Below, piece by piece: positions 35,497 through 44,891 of a DNA stretch of 64,000 bases. Made by a program: the position numbers and the translations under genes. Location: the NCBI GenBank assembly GCA_964496475.1, contig CAZBZS010000004.1, forward strand, positions 13,301-77,300, in the 5' to 3' direction. The DNA comes from JASLPR01 sp964496475 (GTDB lineage: Bacteria; Chloroflexota; UBA11872; VXNJ01). Position 1 is the first letter of the stretch, and the number at the start of each line of letters is the position of its first letter. Below the pieces are notes generated by a model. The model saw only the letters and a list, made by a program, of their open reading frames with translations. It ran no database searches and was not told the origin of the DNA.

Positions 35497-37683
35497 GTGC
35501 TGATCCTGCTCGTCATGACGCTCGTCGGGTTGCCGCTCTCTCACATCCTCTTCCCACGCCTGCCTTCCCGCGGCTATCTGCTGGCCAAACCGCTGGGTCT
35601 GCTGGCGTTTAGCTTCGTGAGCTGGCTGCTGTTGTTCACGGGAGCGTTTGCCAACGGACGCTCTTATCAAATGATCTTGCTATTCGTCCTGGTGCTAGCT
35701 GCCTTGGTCGCGTACCGTAGCCTTCCCGATCTGGCGGAGGAGCTCCGCGCCCGCCAATGGCAAATCGTCATCGGCGAAGTCGTGTTTGCGGTCGCGTTTC
35801 TGTTGTTCGCGCTTTACCGGGCCCGCAATCCCGACATCGCCGGCACGGAGAAACCGATGGAATTCGCGATGTTGAGTTCGGTCATGCGCAGCGCCACTTT
35901 CCCGCCCATCGATCCTTGGCTCTCAGGTCTTCCGGTCAACTACTACTACTTCGGGTATTCCGTCGGCGGGGCGCTGGCGAATCTGGCCGGAACCGCGGCG
36001 GCCATCGCCTTCAACCTCTTGCTGATAACCGTCTTCGCACTGACCGCACTCGTAACTTTCTCGCTCGGCCACGACCTGCTGGCACTGGCCCGCGAGAGGT
36101 CAACCGCGATCGAGCGCAACGTCACGGGCGGTCTGGCGGCCGTCTTCGTGCTGCTCGCCGGAAACCTGGGGGGCTACCGCTTTGTCATCGAACCCGCCTT
36201 CCGTAACGAAGACTTCTGGCGCGGAATCGGCTGGAACGCAAGTCGTGTCCTCCAACGCAACAATGAATCCGGGGAACTTCAGGATTACACGATCAACGAA
36301 TTTCCGGCTTTTTCGTTTGTGCTTGGCGATCTGCACCCCCACGTAATAGCGCTGCCGTTCACCATGCTGGCGGTCGCCATCGCTCTAAGCTGGTTGCTTG
36401 TCTGGGGTGACAGGGATTCTTCCTTCCGGGAGACGATCCCACTGGCCGTGGTCACGGCGCTGCTGCTCGGCGCTCTGAATGTCACCAATCCCTGGGACTT
36501 TCCCAGCTTCACCGTACTCATCGCCCTAGCCGGGTTGACCGGGCTGTATTTTTTTGGTGACCGCCGGCGCTGGACCGATCTCGTTATTCATCTCGCCGCC
36601 GCCGTAGGGCTCTCGCTGCTGCTGTACCTTCCCTACCATCTGCACTTCGAACCGTTCATAAGTCAGCTGGGACTGGTCTCTGTCAGGTCGGCGGTCGGCC
36701 CGTTCGTCATCATCTTCGGCTTCTGGATCGTGGCGGCCGTCCTTTTGCTCGCTCACCGGCTGGGGCGCGATTCGCTCTCCGGCCGCTGGATGGTGCTGGC
36801 CGTGGGCGCCGTTGTCGTGGTGCTCTGGTTGAGCAATGTGCCGGCCGGCGTCCTGCTTCTGTGCGCGCTGCTGGCCGCGGCGATGGCATACCTTGGCGTC
36901 CGCCAGTCCGATGGCCAGCCCCGCCGCGCCGCCCTGCCGCTGGTCTTTTTCACCGGATTTGGGCTGGCGGCCGTGCCGGAACTCGTCTTCGTAGACGACT
37001 TCTTCGGGCCGCCCTACGAGCGGATGAACACGGTTTTTAAGATTTACTTCCAGGCCTGGCCGCTGCTGGCGGTGGCCTCGGCGCCGGCGATATACCTGTT
37101 CTTGCGCCGGGTCTGGAGTCGTTTGGGCGAGACCGGCGCGCTCGCCACGGGCGCCACCGCAGTCGTGGCCATCCTGTTTTTCGTAGCCATCATCTACCCG
37201 TTTGCCGCGGGCCGCGCCCGGATCGGGGGCAGTCAGCCCGCCACGCTTGACGGCTTGGCCTTCGCCCGTCGCAGCTGGCCCGCCGAGGTCCGGGCCGCCG
37301 AATGGCTCCGCGCCGAGGCCCCAGCCGGCTCCGTGGTCCTGGAAGCTGCCGGCAACGCCTACACCGACTACGCCCGCGTCTCCGCCTGGACCGGCATACC
37401 GACGGTGATCGGCTGGGACCAGCACGAGGCGCTCTGGCGGGGGGGGCGCCAGGAAGTAGATCCACGGGTGATTGATGTCGACGCCATTTACCAAGGCCGG
37501 GGCCGCGGCGACACTCTGGATCTGCTCCACAAATACGATGTCCGTTACGTCTTCGTTGGCCGCCTCGAACGCGAAAAATACGGACTTGACGTCGCCACTC
37601 GTTTCACCGGATATCCGCTGCTGTTTGAAATCCGGGGCGAAGTGTCAATTTTCGGGGTGCCGCTCAGCACCCCCGGAGGTTAG
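35497..37683 (+). CDS. DUF2298 (Chlor_Arch_YYY) membrane protein
   Basis: 728-residue multi-spanning protein, paralogous to the C-terminal half of the preceding gene: EKPMEFAMLSSVMRSATFPP, LPVNYYYFGYSVGGAL, LGDLHPHVIALPFTM, NPWDFPSFTVL, YERMNTVFKIYFQAWPLLAV, GIPTVIGWDQHEALWRGG. Assumed GT-C-like transferase by family. The listed start is GTG. However, the frame is open upstream and an ATA codon at 35476 stands 7 bases after GAAAGGA, where an ATG would be expected; translation may start there. It lies 95 bases after the giant paralog and 3 bases before the next gene. Confidence 0.86.
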   Translation: MLILLVMTLVGLPLSHILFPRLPSRGYLLAKPLGLLAFSFVSWLLLFTGAFANGRSYQMILLFVLVLAALVAYRSLPDLAEELRARQWQIVIGEVVFAVAFLLFALYRARNPDIAGTEKPMEFAMLSSVMRSATFPPIDPWLSGLPVNYYYFGYSVGGALANLAGTAAAIAFNLLLITVFALTALVTFSLGHDLLALARERSTAIERNVTGGLAAVFVLLAGNLGGYRFVIEPAFRNEDFWRGIGWNASRVLQRNNESGELQDYTINEFPAFSFVLGDLHPHVIALPFTMLAVAIALSWLLVWGDRDSSFRETIPLAVVTALLLGALNVTNPWDFPSFTVLIALAGLTGLYFFGDRRRWTDLVIHLAAAVGLSLLLYLPYHLHFEPFISQLGLVSVRSAVGPFVIIFGFWIVAAVLLLAHRLGRDSLSGRWMVLAVGAVVVVLWLSNVPAGVLLLCALLAAAMAYLGVRQSDGQPRRAALPLVFFTGFGLAAVPELVFVDDFFGPPYERMNTVFKIYFQAWPLLAVASAPAIYLFLRRVWSRLGETGALATGATAVVAILFFVAIIYPFAAGRARIGGSQPATLDGLAFARRSWPAEVRAAEWLRAEAPAGSVVLEAAGNAYTDYARVSAWTGIPTVIGWDQHEALWRGGRQEVDPRVIDVDAIYQGRGRGDTLDLLHKYDVRYVFVGRLEREKYGLDVATRFTGYPLLFEIRGEVSIFGVPLSTPGG

Positions 37684-37686
37684 GCA

Positions 37687-39435
37687 GTGGGTGCTGTTGA
37701 TCCCGTCCTGAAATGGAGTTTCTGGCGGCAGATCGTAAGGCTCCCGCTGCCGGGCGGACGGGGGCTGGAACTGGCCCGCTGGGAGATGCTGCTATACGCC
37801 GCCATCATTGTGGCGGTCGTGGCCACCCGGTTCCTGGCACTCGATGTCCGCGCCTACCACCATGACGAAAGCATCCACGCCAAGACCTCCTGGGACATCA
37901 TGAACGGTGTGGCCTACCGCTACAACCCCGTGTATCACGGTCCTTTCCAGTACTTCGCGACCGCCGCCGTATTCAAAGTCTTCCGCGCCGGTGACTTTGC
38001 CGGCCGCATCATGCCCGCCATCTTCGGCGCGGCCACCATCTTCGCCATTCCCTGGCTTTACCGGAATCACCTGGGCCGGCACGGCACCTGGATCGTCATG
38101 GTCGCCCTGACCCTGTCCACCGGGTTCATGTACTTCTCGCGCTTCGCCCGTAACGATATCTACGTCGCGTTCTGGACCGTGCTCTTGTTCGGCGCGTTAC
38201 TCCGTTACATCGATCGGCCGCAGCGGCGCTGGGTGGTTCTGGCCGCGGGCTCGCTCGGGCTCTTCTTCGTCACCAAGGAGAACGCGTACATCGTCGGATT
38301 TATCTTCGTCAGCTTCGTCGTATTGCTGGCGCTGTGGACGTTCCGCGGTCGACGCGGCCGGGATGCCGCCGACGAGACGGTCGGTCGGTTTCGAACCGCG
38401 TTCCAGGTGCTGGGACGGGATGTTGATGGGTTGGCCTACGCGCTTTTGCTGTTCCTGGGCGTGATTTTCATATTCATGACCTCTTTCTTCACTTACCTGC
38501 CCGGATTTCGAGAGGGCATCATCACATCCTTTACCGTCTGGGCGGACATCAACGAATCGCAGAGGGTGAATCAGCCATGGTTCTTCTACTTTATATTCAC
38601 CGGCGTTTACGAGGCTTTCGCCGCGCTCCTGGGTCTGGCCGGCATCGTGCAGGCCATCCGCCGGCCGAAGCTATTGCCGGTGCTCTTGGTGTACTGGACG
38701 GTGCTGAGCTTCTTCATCTACTCGATCGCCGGCGAAAAGGCGGCCTGGCTCTCGCTGCATCCCACCCTGCCGCTTACGCTGCTGGCCTCGTGGTATGTGG
38801 GGGATAGATTCGAGCGAATCCGGTCCTTCGGCGGACGGGCTGCGGTGGCTCTCATCGCCATCGTCCTACTCGGCTGGACCGCCGGAAATTCCGTAAGGGT
38901 AACCTTCGTTTACCGAGATGTACCCAACGATTTTGTCATCTACACGCAGACCTCCCGGGACGTTCTGGAGACCCTGGAGATTATCGAGGAGGCCGGCCGC
39001 CGCACCGGCGAGGGATCCGGCATCCCGATCTTCCTGCATGCCGAGACCCACTGGCCTTATGCCTGGTATCTGCGCGACTACACCGCCATCTACTACGCCC
39101 CGAACATGACCGAGCTTCCGACGCAGAAGATCGTGCTAGCCGGCGACGCTAGCGCTCGCGAGTTCGGCTATCTCTTCGTCGATCATGTAGGTATCGAAAT
39201 GAAACTCCGCGAGTGGTTTCCCGAGCAGGTTTACAGGGATTGGGATTGGAGTTCTCTGGGCAGCGCCCTCCAGAAGGACAATCTTTTGAAACTCTATCGC
39301 TTCTATTTCTTCAGGGAGCCGCCCGAGAGCCTGGGATCGTCTAATTACCTCCTTTACATCCACAAGGATCTCTTGCAGGCCGGACCGCTGGGGCGGTTTA
39401 CCCTGCTGCCGCCGTCGGCGCCCGCCGGCCCCTGA
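37687..39435 (+). CDS. GT-C glycosyltransferase, TIGR03663 family
   Basis: 582-residue integral membrane protein. LDVRAYHHDESIHAKTSWD in the first periplasmic loop carries the acidic pair of the PMT/ArnT superfamily. NPVYHGPFQYFATAAVFKV and FARNDIYVAFWTVLLFGALL follow; all are typical of the TIGR03663 family common in Chloroflexi and archaea. The soluble C-terminus has HAETHWPYAWYLRDY and QVYRDWDW. Start GTG with GGAGG 7 bases upstream. Third gene of the cluster, 3 bases after the DUF2298 gene and 3 bases before the next, so one operon. Confidence 0.87.
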   Translation: MGAVDPVLKWSFWRQIVRLPLPGGRGLELARWEMLLYAAIIVAVVATRFLALDVRAYHHDESIHAKTSWDIMNGVAYRYNPVYHGPFQYFATAAVFKVFRAGDFAGRIMPAIFGAATIFAIPWLYRNHLGRHGTWIVMVALTLSTGFMYFSRFARNDIYVAFWTVLLFGALLRYIDRPQRRWVVLAAGSLGLFFVTKENAYIVGFIFVSFVVLLALWTFRGRRGRDAADETVGRFRTAFQVLGRDVDGLAYALLLFLGVIFIFMTSFFTYLPGFREGIITSFTVWADINESQRVNQPWFFYFIFTGVYEAFAALLGLAGIVQAIRRPKLLPVLLVYWTVLSFFIYSIAGEKAAWLSLHPTLPLTLLASWYVGDRFERIRSFGGRAAVALIAIVLLGWTAGNSVRVTFVYRDVPNDFVIYTQTSRDVLETLEIIEEAGRRTGEGSGIPIFLHAETHWPYAWYLRDYTAIYYAPNMTELPTQKIVLAGDASAREFGYLFVDHVGIEMKLREWFPEQVYRDWDWSSLGSALQKDNLLKLYRFYFFREPPESLGSSNYLLYIHKDLLQAGPLGRFTLLPPSAPAGP

Positions 39436-39438
39436 GAA

Positions 39439-40452
39439 TTGAGCCGCCGAGCGCTACTCAGGTCGGCGATTGGGTTGCCGTTGAGCGCCGTATTTCTCTG
39501 GCTGGCGCTTCGCAACGTCGATCTTGGAACGGCCGTCGCGCGGATCGCCGAATCCGATCTTGCCTTCGTTTTCGCGGCCGCGGTCGTATTGATGTTCGGG
39601 ATATGGCTCCGGGCCGTACGCTGGCGAATCTTGCTGGCTCCGCTGGGACGAACCACGGTGATGCAGTCGTTCTCAGCGCTCTCGATCGGCTACCTCGCCA
39701 ACAACGCCTTACCCGCGCGACTGGGGGAGATCGTCCGGGTCGTCGTCCTCCACCGCGATACCGGCATCCCCCGTTCCGGCGCGGTTGGCACCATCGTCGC
39801 CGAGCGCCTTTTCGATGTTCTCACGCTACTTCTTATGCTTGGCGTCGCCGCCCTGGTGTCCGGCTGGGAGAATCCTTGGGCCGGCCTGCTGGGTCTGCTC
39901 GGGGTAGCCGCCGCACTCGGTCTCGTCGTGGTATATCTGGTTGCCGCCCGCTCCGTCATCCTGCCGACGCGACTCTCTCGCCCGTTCGTTCCGGTCGTCG
40001 GCCGCCTGCCCCGCCGGCTCGTCGAGTTGGCCGGTGGCTTCTTGGCCGGGTTTGCCAACGTGGCTTCCGCCAGGACCATCGTGCAAATTTTTTCGCTTTC
40101 GCTGCTCTCCTGGACGGTTGAGGCTACGGTCTACTATCTGATGCTGCTCGCCTTGGACATCGGCGCCGGCGGATATTGGATGGGAATGCTGGTGTCGTCG
40201 CTCTCCAACCTGGCCGGGGTGATCCCGGCCGGGCCGGCGAACCTGGGACCGTTCGAATATTTCGCCAGGGAGACTCTGCTTGGGTTTGCGCTATCCGCCG
40301 AGACCGCCGTTGCCTTTGCGGTCGCCACTCACCTGCTCCTCATCTTCCCGCCGAGCGTCATCGGAGGGCTTTTGCTCATTCGCGCGGGACTTCGTTGGCG
40401 TGCCGGCGGCGCCGAGAATGTTGATCGCGACGGACCGCCTGAGCCGGGGTAA
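39439..40452 (+). CDS. LPG-synthase-TM / UPF0104 membrane protein
   Basis: About 337 residues, eight or so helices, of the lysylphosphatidylglycerol_TM (UPF0104, AglD-like) family, which lacks the catalytic synthase half. Signature segments: VARIAESDLAFVFAAAV, WRILLAPLGRTTVMQSFSAL, GYLANNALPARLGEIVRVVV, VGTIVAERLFDVLTLLL and GVIPAGPANLGPFEYFARET. Members are thought to flip or transfer lipid-linked substrates, and they are often encoded with GT-C enzymes as here. TTG start. Role in moving a glycolipid for the neighbouring transferases is inferred. Confidence 0.85.
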   Translation: MSRRALLRSAIGLPLSAVFLWLALRNVDLGTAVARIAESDLAFVFAAAVVLMFGIWLRAVRWRILLAPLGRTTVMQSFSALSIGYLANNALPARLGEIVRVVVLHRDTGIPRSGAVGTIVAERLFDVLTLLLMLGVAALVSGWENPWAGLLGLLGVAAALGLVVVYLVAARSVILPTRLSRPFVPVVGRLPRRLVELAGGFLAGFANVASARTIVQIFSLSLLSWTVEATVYYLMLLALDIGAGGYWMGMLVSSLSNLAGVIPAGPANLGPFEYFARETLLGFALSAETAVAFAVATHLLLIFPPSVIGGLLLIRAGLRWRAGGAENVDRDGPPEPG

Positions 40453-40464
40453 CCTGATCCGATC

Positions 40465-41796
40465 ATGAGCATCCAATCCGATCCCAGCGTCGCCATCATC
40501 GGGGCGGGCATAACGGGCCTTACCGCCGCCTTTGAGCTGTCTCGCCGCGGTTTTGTCGTCGATGTCTACGAGGCGGCCTCCACCATCGGCGGCGAGCTGG
40601 GTGTTATCGAGGTGAACGGCGAACCCGTCGAACGCTACTACCATCACCTTTTCCGGGGAGATTCCGAAATCATCGGCCTGCTCGGTCAACTGGGTATCGA
40701 CCATCTGCTGGAATGGCGCTCGCCGCCGATGGGGTTCTATTCCGACGGCCGTCTCTTCAATTTCACCACTCCGATCGATCTGCTCCGGTTCAAGCCCCTG
40801 CCGCTCCTCGATCGCCTGCGGATGGCGTTCTCCACCGTGTACCTCCAGCGAATTAGAAACTACACTCGTTTTGAGGATGTCCGCGCCTCGGATTACCTTC
40901 CCCGAATCACCGGGCGCCAGGCCTTCGAGACCATCTGGCGACCGTTGTTGATGGCCAAATTCGGGGAGCAATGGGGCGAAATTTCCATGGCCTGGTTCTG
41001 GGGCAGGGTGCACGTGCGTTTCCAGTCCCGTAGCCGGTCCGGGCTGCGGGAAGAGCTCGGTTACATTCGGGGAAGCTTCGCCCGGATCAGTCAGGCCTTA
41101 GCGGACCACGTGAGCGATCACGGAGGGCGCATTTTTCCGAAAATGCCGGTGGAGGCGATCGTGCAGCACGAGGGCAGTGCGACCGGCATTCGGGTCGCTG
41201 GCGAGGAACGTGCCTACAATCACGTTATCGGAACAGTCGGCCTGCCCATCCTGCGACGGCTGCTCGGCCCGGGCCAGATCAGCGATAGCTACGGCGCCAT
41301 CGATTATCGCGCCGCCCTGGTGATGTTGATGAGGCTCGACCGGCCGTCAGGGGATCGATACTGGACTAACATCGGCGACCCGGAGCCGCCATTCGCCGGA
41401 CTGATCGAGCACACGAATTTCATCCCACCGGAACGTTACGGCGGCGCTCACCTGCTCTACGTCAGCAACTACGTCCGACCCGACGATCGATTGTTCAAGC
41501 TCACCGACGACGAGCTTTTTGATGAGTATGTGCCGCACATCGCGCGGATCCTGCCTGGATTCAATCCCGAGGCCGTGATCGAGCGCTGGGTCTCTCGCGA
41601 CCCGGTCGCTCAGCCGGTGATTACGGCTGGGTATCAGCGACGCATCCCGCCGTTCCGCAGCGAGGTGCCGAGGTTTTACGTATGCAACACGTCACAGATA
41701 TATCCGGAAGATCGCGGTACGAATTACAACGTGCGAATCGCCCGCCAGGTAGTCCGTTGTATCTGTGAGGATACCGGCGTGGATTTCGACGGGTAG
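40465..41796 (+). CDS. FAD-dependent amine-oxidase/protoporphyrinogen-oxidase-like flavoprotein
   Basis: 443 residues. The N-terminal dinucleotide-binding motif VAIIGAGITGLTAAFELSRR with VYEAASTIGGELG is that of the NAD(P)-binding_8/amino_oxidase flavoproteins. The next segment, VERYYHHLFRGDSEIIGLLG, is typical of a bacterial subgroup encoded beside glycosyltransferases and polyprenyl/sugar genes. The C-terminus ends in VCNTSQIYPEDRGTNYNVRI, the second FAD-contact segment. ATG start 12 bases after the UPF0104 gene, so the last member of the operon. It may oxidise a membrane lipid or sugar-lipid; substrate unknown. Confidence 0.85.
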   Translation: MSIQSDPSVAIIGAGITGLTAAFELSRRGFVVDVYEAASTIGGELGVIEVNGEPVERYYHHLFRGDSEIIGLLGQLGIDHLLEWRSPPMGFYSDGRLFNFTTPIDLLRFKPLPLLDRLRMAFSTVYLQRIRNYTRFEDVRASDYLPRITGRQAFETIWRPLLMAKFGEQWGEISMAWFWGRVHVRFQSRSRSGLREELGYIRGSFARISQALADHVSDHGGRIFPKMPVEAIVQHEGSATGIRVAGEERAYNHVIGTVGLPILRRLLGPGQISDSYGAIDYRAALVMLMRLDRPSGDRYWTNIGDPEPPFAGLIEHTNFIPPERYGGAHLLYVSNYVRPDDRLFKLTDDELFDEYVPHIARILPGFNPEAVIERWVSRDPVAQPVITAGYQRRIPPFRSEVPRFYVCNTSQIYPEDRGTNYNVRIARQVVRCICEDTGVDFDG

Positions 41797-41808
41797 TCCG
41801 CGGGACGC

Positions 41809-42531
41809 CTAGATCAGCAGCAGGCGCTCGTCCTCGCTGATCCCGCTGGTGGCCAGCGTCGGCACCCGGTCGCTGCGGTCCACTTGCGCGCAGAAATCCA
41901 GGTCCGCCTCCAGGCCGATCGCCATCAGCCGCCGCCCGCTGTCCGAGATTCGTAACATCGCCGGGAGGTCTTGGTACGCCTGCGCCAGCGCGACGGCGGC
42001 CAGTGCCGAGTCGTCCGCCGCCCCACCCATCTCCACGAGCCGACTCGCGAATAAGCCGGCGCAAACGGCGTCGTCCAGCGCGAACCGTCGGTGGCTTCCC
42101 GCACAGACGATCTTCACCGTTCCCGGATCGGTTGCCGCCGCCCGCTCGGCGGCCGCCGTCAGATTCAGGAAACTCGCCATCGAGACATGTTTCGCCGCCG
42201 CCGCCATTCGCGCCGCCCGCGGCCCGTTGACGGTGCCGAAGACGATCTCCCGCTCGCCGAAATCCATTTCGGCGACCTCGCGGGGAGAATTGCCCATTTC
42301 AAAGCGGGGTAGAGGTAGGCCGTCCAGCTCTCCGCCCGCCCAGGCGTGCGGGCGTTCACGGTCGCGATACTCCAGGGCCTCGCGGGCGCTGTCAGCCAGG
42401 TAGATAGGCGGATTACCATTCGCCGCGATAACGGCCAGCGTCGCGCCCGAGCGGACCGCGTCGACCACAATGGCGGCATCTTCAACGCCGTAACCCATGT
42501 CTTCTGGAAGAAAGGCCACGGCAACTCGCAT
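41809..42531 (-). CDS. comB: 2-phosphosulfolactate phosphatase (ComB family)
   Basis: ComB-family phosphatase, known in coenzyme M synthesis but widespread in bacteria. Landmarks: VVDAVRSGATLAVIAANG (normally VVDVLRATTT), FEMGNSPREVAEMDF, NGPRAARMAAAAKHVSMASFLNL (in two parts: NGPRAARMAAAAKHV, SMASFLNL), VCAGSHRRFALDDAVCAG. About 240 residues. In Chloroflexi it may act on sulfolactate-type substrates in sulfonate metabolism; that is inference. No other coenzyme M gene is present. It converges with the FAD-enzyme gene. Confidence 0.85.
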   Translation of the reverse strand: MRVAVAFLPEDMGYGVEDAAIVVDAVRSGATLAVIAANGNPPIYLADSAREALEYRDRERPHAWAGGELDGLPLPRFEMGNSPREVAEMDFGEREIVFGTVNGPRAARMAAAAKHVSMASFLNLTAAAERAAATDPGTVKIVCAGSHRRFALDDAVCAGLFASRLVEMGGAADDSALAAVALAQAYQDLPAMLRISDSGRRLMAIGLEADLDFCAQVDRSDRVPTLATSGISEDERLLLI

Positions 42532-42556
42532 GCTTCTCTCCGCCTCCCGGCGGCCG

Positions 42557-43363
42557 CTAGACCTTCGTGTAGTCGGTGCTGGCGATCTCGGTGCCGTCGT
42601 CCAGCTTCTCCAGCCGGTAGTCGCCGAACATGTTCGGCGCGTCCTCCTGCAAGATTTTGAGAATTCCGCCGGCTACCTTCCGAATTTCCACCTCGGCGTG
42701 CTCGCTGGCGCGGAGCTCGATGAAATGCCGCAGCGCGCGGGCGTTGGCGGTGACGAAAATCTTTGTTTCGGTCGCGTTGGGTAGAACGCTTCGCGCAGCC
42801 TGCCGCGCCAGCTTTCGCCGCAGAGTTTTGTTATGGACGTGAGCGAACTGTTTACGCAACTTCTTCGCCAGCACCCGGTACGCCTGCTGCGCCTGGCCGA
42901 TGGACTCCATCCAGACGGCGTGCGACTCCGGGTCGTCAGCGATGCAGTCGGGCTCGATGAACTCGGCCTTCGATTCGTTCACGTATCGCTGGCTCAGCTG
43001 ACTGTAGCCAAAGCCGGCCCGATGCCGGACCAGCTCATGGCTGAACGTGCGCGACACGCCGGTGATGATGAAGTTCCAGACGGCGTGCTCCAGCACGCTT
43101 CCGTGCCCCGACGAAAGGATATTGCCCAGGTACTCCTGATTGCTGCCCCGACCCTTGCCAAAGGACATGTAGCAAACCCGCCCGGCCGCCTCGGATATCA
43201 ACTGCGCCGGCACCTGCGTATCCGGAGTCCACTCCATACCGTGATCACGCAGAAAGTCCTCCATTCCGCCCTCGTCCACCACCTGCTTCCCCACCAGGTA
43301 TATACGCGGGTCTCTGATTATTTGCAGTTCGGCCTGTTCCGAGGTGGCTGGTGTCGTACTCAT
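42557..43363 (-). CDS. thyX: Flavin-dependent thymidylate synthase
   Basis: Makes dTMP from dUMP with methylene-THF and FAD/NADPH. The ThyX motif is RHRAGFGYSQLSQRYV (RHR-x7-S-x-R type). LSSGHGSVLEHAVWNFIITG and ATETKIFVTANARALRHFIELR are other conserved blocks. The start is ATG with GGAGAGTG just upstream; the ORF is open above it but lacks a ribosome site. About 268 residues. No thyA in the window. The family motif residue after RHR (here A instead of the usual T/S) is slightly unusual. Confidence 0.93.
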   Translation of the reverse strand: MSTTPATSEQAELQIIRDPRIYLVGKQVVDEGGMEDFLRDHGMEWTPDTQVPAQLISEAAGRVCYMSFGKGRGSNQEYLGNILSSGHGSVLEHAVWNFIITGVSRTFSHELVRHRAGFGYSQLSQRYVNESKAEFIEPDCIADDPESHAVWMESIGQAQQAYRVLAKKLRKQFAHVHNKTLRRKLARQAARSVLPNATETKIFVTANARALRHFIELRASEHAEVEIRKVAGGILKILQEDAPNMFGDYRLEKLDDGTEIASTDYTKV

Positions 43364-43407
43364 CACTCTCCTACTGTTAGCCGTATGATTGTTCGCGTGA
43401 GCTTTCA

Positions 43408-43743
43408 TTGCAAATTACCATCGCGCCAGCTTCCGTGACCGGCCCCGGCGAGTCCGAGTTCGAGCGAACTTTGCCGCAGGGTGACTGGTACATCATTCCT
43501 CCCATCGAGGGCGACTGGAAAATTGACGCGGTCCCCGACGGCGATGGTGGCCAGCATCTCACAATGATCTACGCGGAGGGCTACTCGGCCAGCGTCCACA
43601 TGAAAGGCAACGGCGTCCTCCAGGTGAGCCTGTACCGTAACGACTCGCCTCATCCCATGGAGATCGACCAGAGCAACCTGCACATCTGGTTCCGCGACCG
43701 CCAGGACGAACCGCCTGTTGCACTCAAGAACGGGCACGAATGA
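43408..43743 (+). CDS. Hypothetical protein coupled to the zinicin peptidase gene
   Basis: About 111 residues from a TTG codon, no family recognised. The sequence has a beta-rich look (DWYIIPPIEGDWKIDAVPDG, HLTMIYAEGYSASVHMKGNG, LQVSLYRNDSPHPMEI), with no membrane segment. Its TGA overlaps the ATG of the peptidase gene (ATGA), so the two are translationally coupled and probably work together. The ribosome site is weak and the start could lie elsewhere in the first 20 codons. Confidence 0.6.
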   Translation: MQITIAPASVTGPGESEFERTLPQGDWYIIPPIEGDWKIDAVPDGDGGQHLTMIYAEGYSASVHMKGNGVLQVSLYRNDSPHPMEIDQSNLHIWFRDRQDEPPVALKNGHE

Positions 43744-44891
43744 TACGTGACCTGCAGCGCTGGCTCTGGCTCGCGGGTGGCGCCGCCGCGGTTGTCAGCG
43801 CCGGGTCCGGCTGGTGGAGCAATCGCCAATCGGCCAGCCTGATCGACTGGAAGCTTGCCCGCCGCATAGCCGGGAGGATTAGCCGTCGCGATGGCATCCC
43901 GCTCACCAGCGCCGCCGAGATCGATTACGAGGCCCTCTCCGTCGAGTGTCGGGTCGCCGTAAGCAACTATTTCCGCCGGGAGATTGACCGTGACGGCGCC
44001 GGAGTCATCCCTATAAACCGCGACGCTTGGATCGACCTCAACATCCGCAATTTCACCAAGATGCTCGAACCGGTGGAATCTGCCTACGCCAACCTGAAGA
44101 AACGCAGCGGCATAGGCGGAGCGCTCATCTCATTGCCCGCCCGGGTCGCCGTCAGCCTGCAAATGGGTTTCATGCTCGGCTTTCTCTCCCGTCGCGTGCT
44201 CGGACAGTACGATATCCCGCTGCTGGAAGCGGGAGAGGGTAAGACCTACCTCGTGGAACCGAATATCGAGGCGGTGGCTCGCAAGGCAAGCGTGGACCCG
44301 GTCGCCATGCGACGCTGGGTCGCGCTGCACGAGATAACCCACGCCCTGGAGTTCGAGTCCACCCCATGGCTCCGGGAGCATCTGGCCGGTCTATTGCGGG
44401 ATTACCTGGGGGAGATCGCCAGCACGATCGACGATCCGGGCCGCGTCCGCAGGCAGGCCGCGGCTGCCTGCGGTAAGTCCGCGGTGCCCGGCCTTCGCGA
44501 AGGCGTTCTGTTGGGACTGTTGCTCTCACCCCGACAGCGCGAAATCGTCGCCCAGATTCAGGGAGTCATGTCCCTGATGGAGGGCTACAGCAACCATGCC
44601 ATGCGCAATACCGGGGCGAAGCTTATACCTGGCTACCAGCTACTGGATCGACGAATGCGAAAAAGGGAGCAATCCCGAGGGATGACCTTCAACGTGATTG
44701 CCCGGCTGCTCGGACTCGAGCTCAAACTCCAGCAGTATCGGCTGGGCGAAAGATTTGTGAACCTTGTGGTCGAGCGTGGGGGCACCGAACTTCTCAATCG
44801 AGCCTGGGAGTCTCCTGAGAACCTGCCTACTCTGACCGAGATCGAACACGCGGAGACTTGGATTCAGAGAATCAATGCCGGCGCCGGTTAG
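43740..44891 (+). CDS. Zinicin-like metallopeptidase (F420-associated DUF2342)
   Basis: 383 residues. The HE-x-x-H metal motif is in WVALHEITHALEFESTPWL. SPRQREIVAQIQGVMSLMEGYSNHAM (in parts: SPRQREIVAQIQ, MSLMEGYSNHAM) supplies the third ligand region. These are diagnostic of the DUF2342/TIGR03624 family, found in actinobacteria and Chloroflexi and associated phylogenetically with coenzyme F420. The N-terminus is a probable membrane segment (WLWLAGGAAAVVSAGSGWW). Start overlaps the previous gene by 4 bases; its end overlaps the following lipoprotein start by 17. No F420 gene is adjacent. Confidence 0.87.
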   Translation: MIRDLQRWLWLAGGAAAVVSAGSGWWSNRQSASLIDWKLARRIAGRISRRDGIPLTSAAEIDYEALSVECRVAVSNYFRREIDRDGAGVIPINRDAWIDLNIRNFTKMLEPVESAYANLKKRSGIGGALISLPARVAVSLQMGFMLGFLSRRVLGQYDIPLLEAGEGKTYLVEPNIEAVARKASVDPVAMRRWVALHEITHALEFESTPWLREHLAGLLRDYLGEIASTIDDPGRVRRQAAAACGKSAVPGLREGVLLGLLLSPRQREIVAQIQGVMSLMEGYSNHAMRNTGAKLIPGYQLLDRRMRKREQSRGMTFNVIARLLGLELKLQQYRLGERFVNLVVERGGTELLNRAWESPENLPTLTEIEHAETWIQRINAGAG

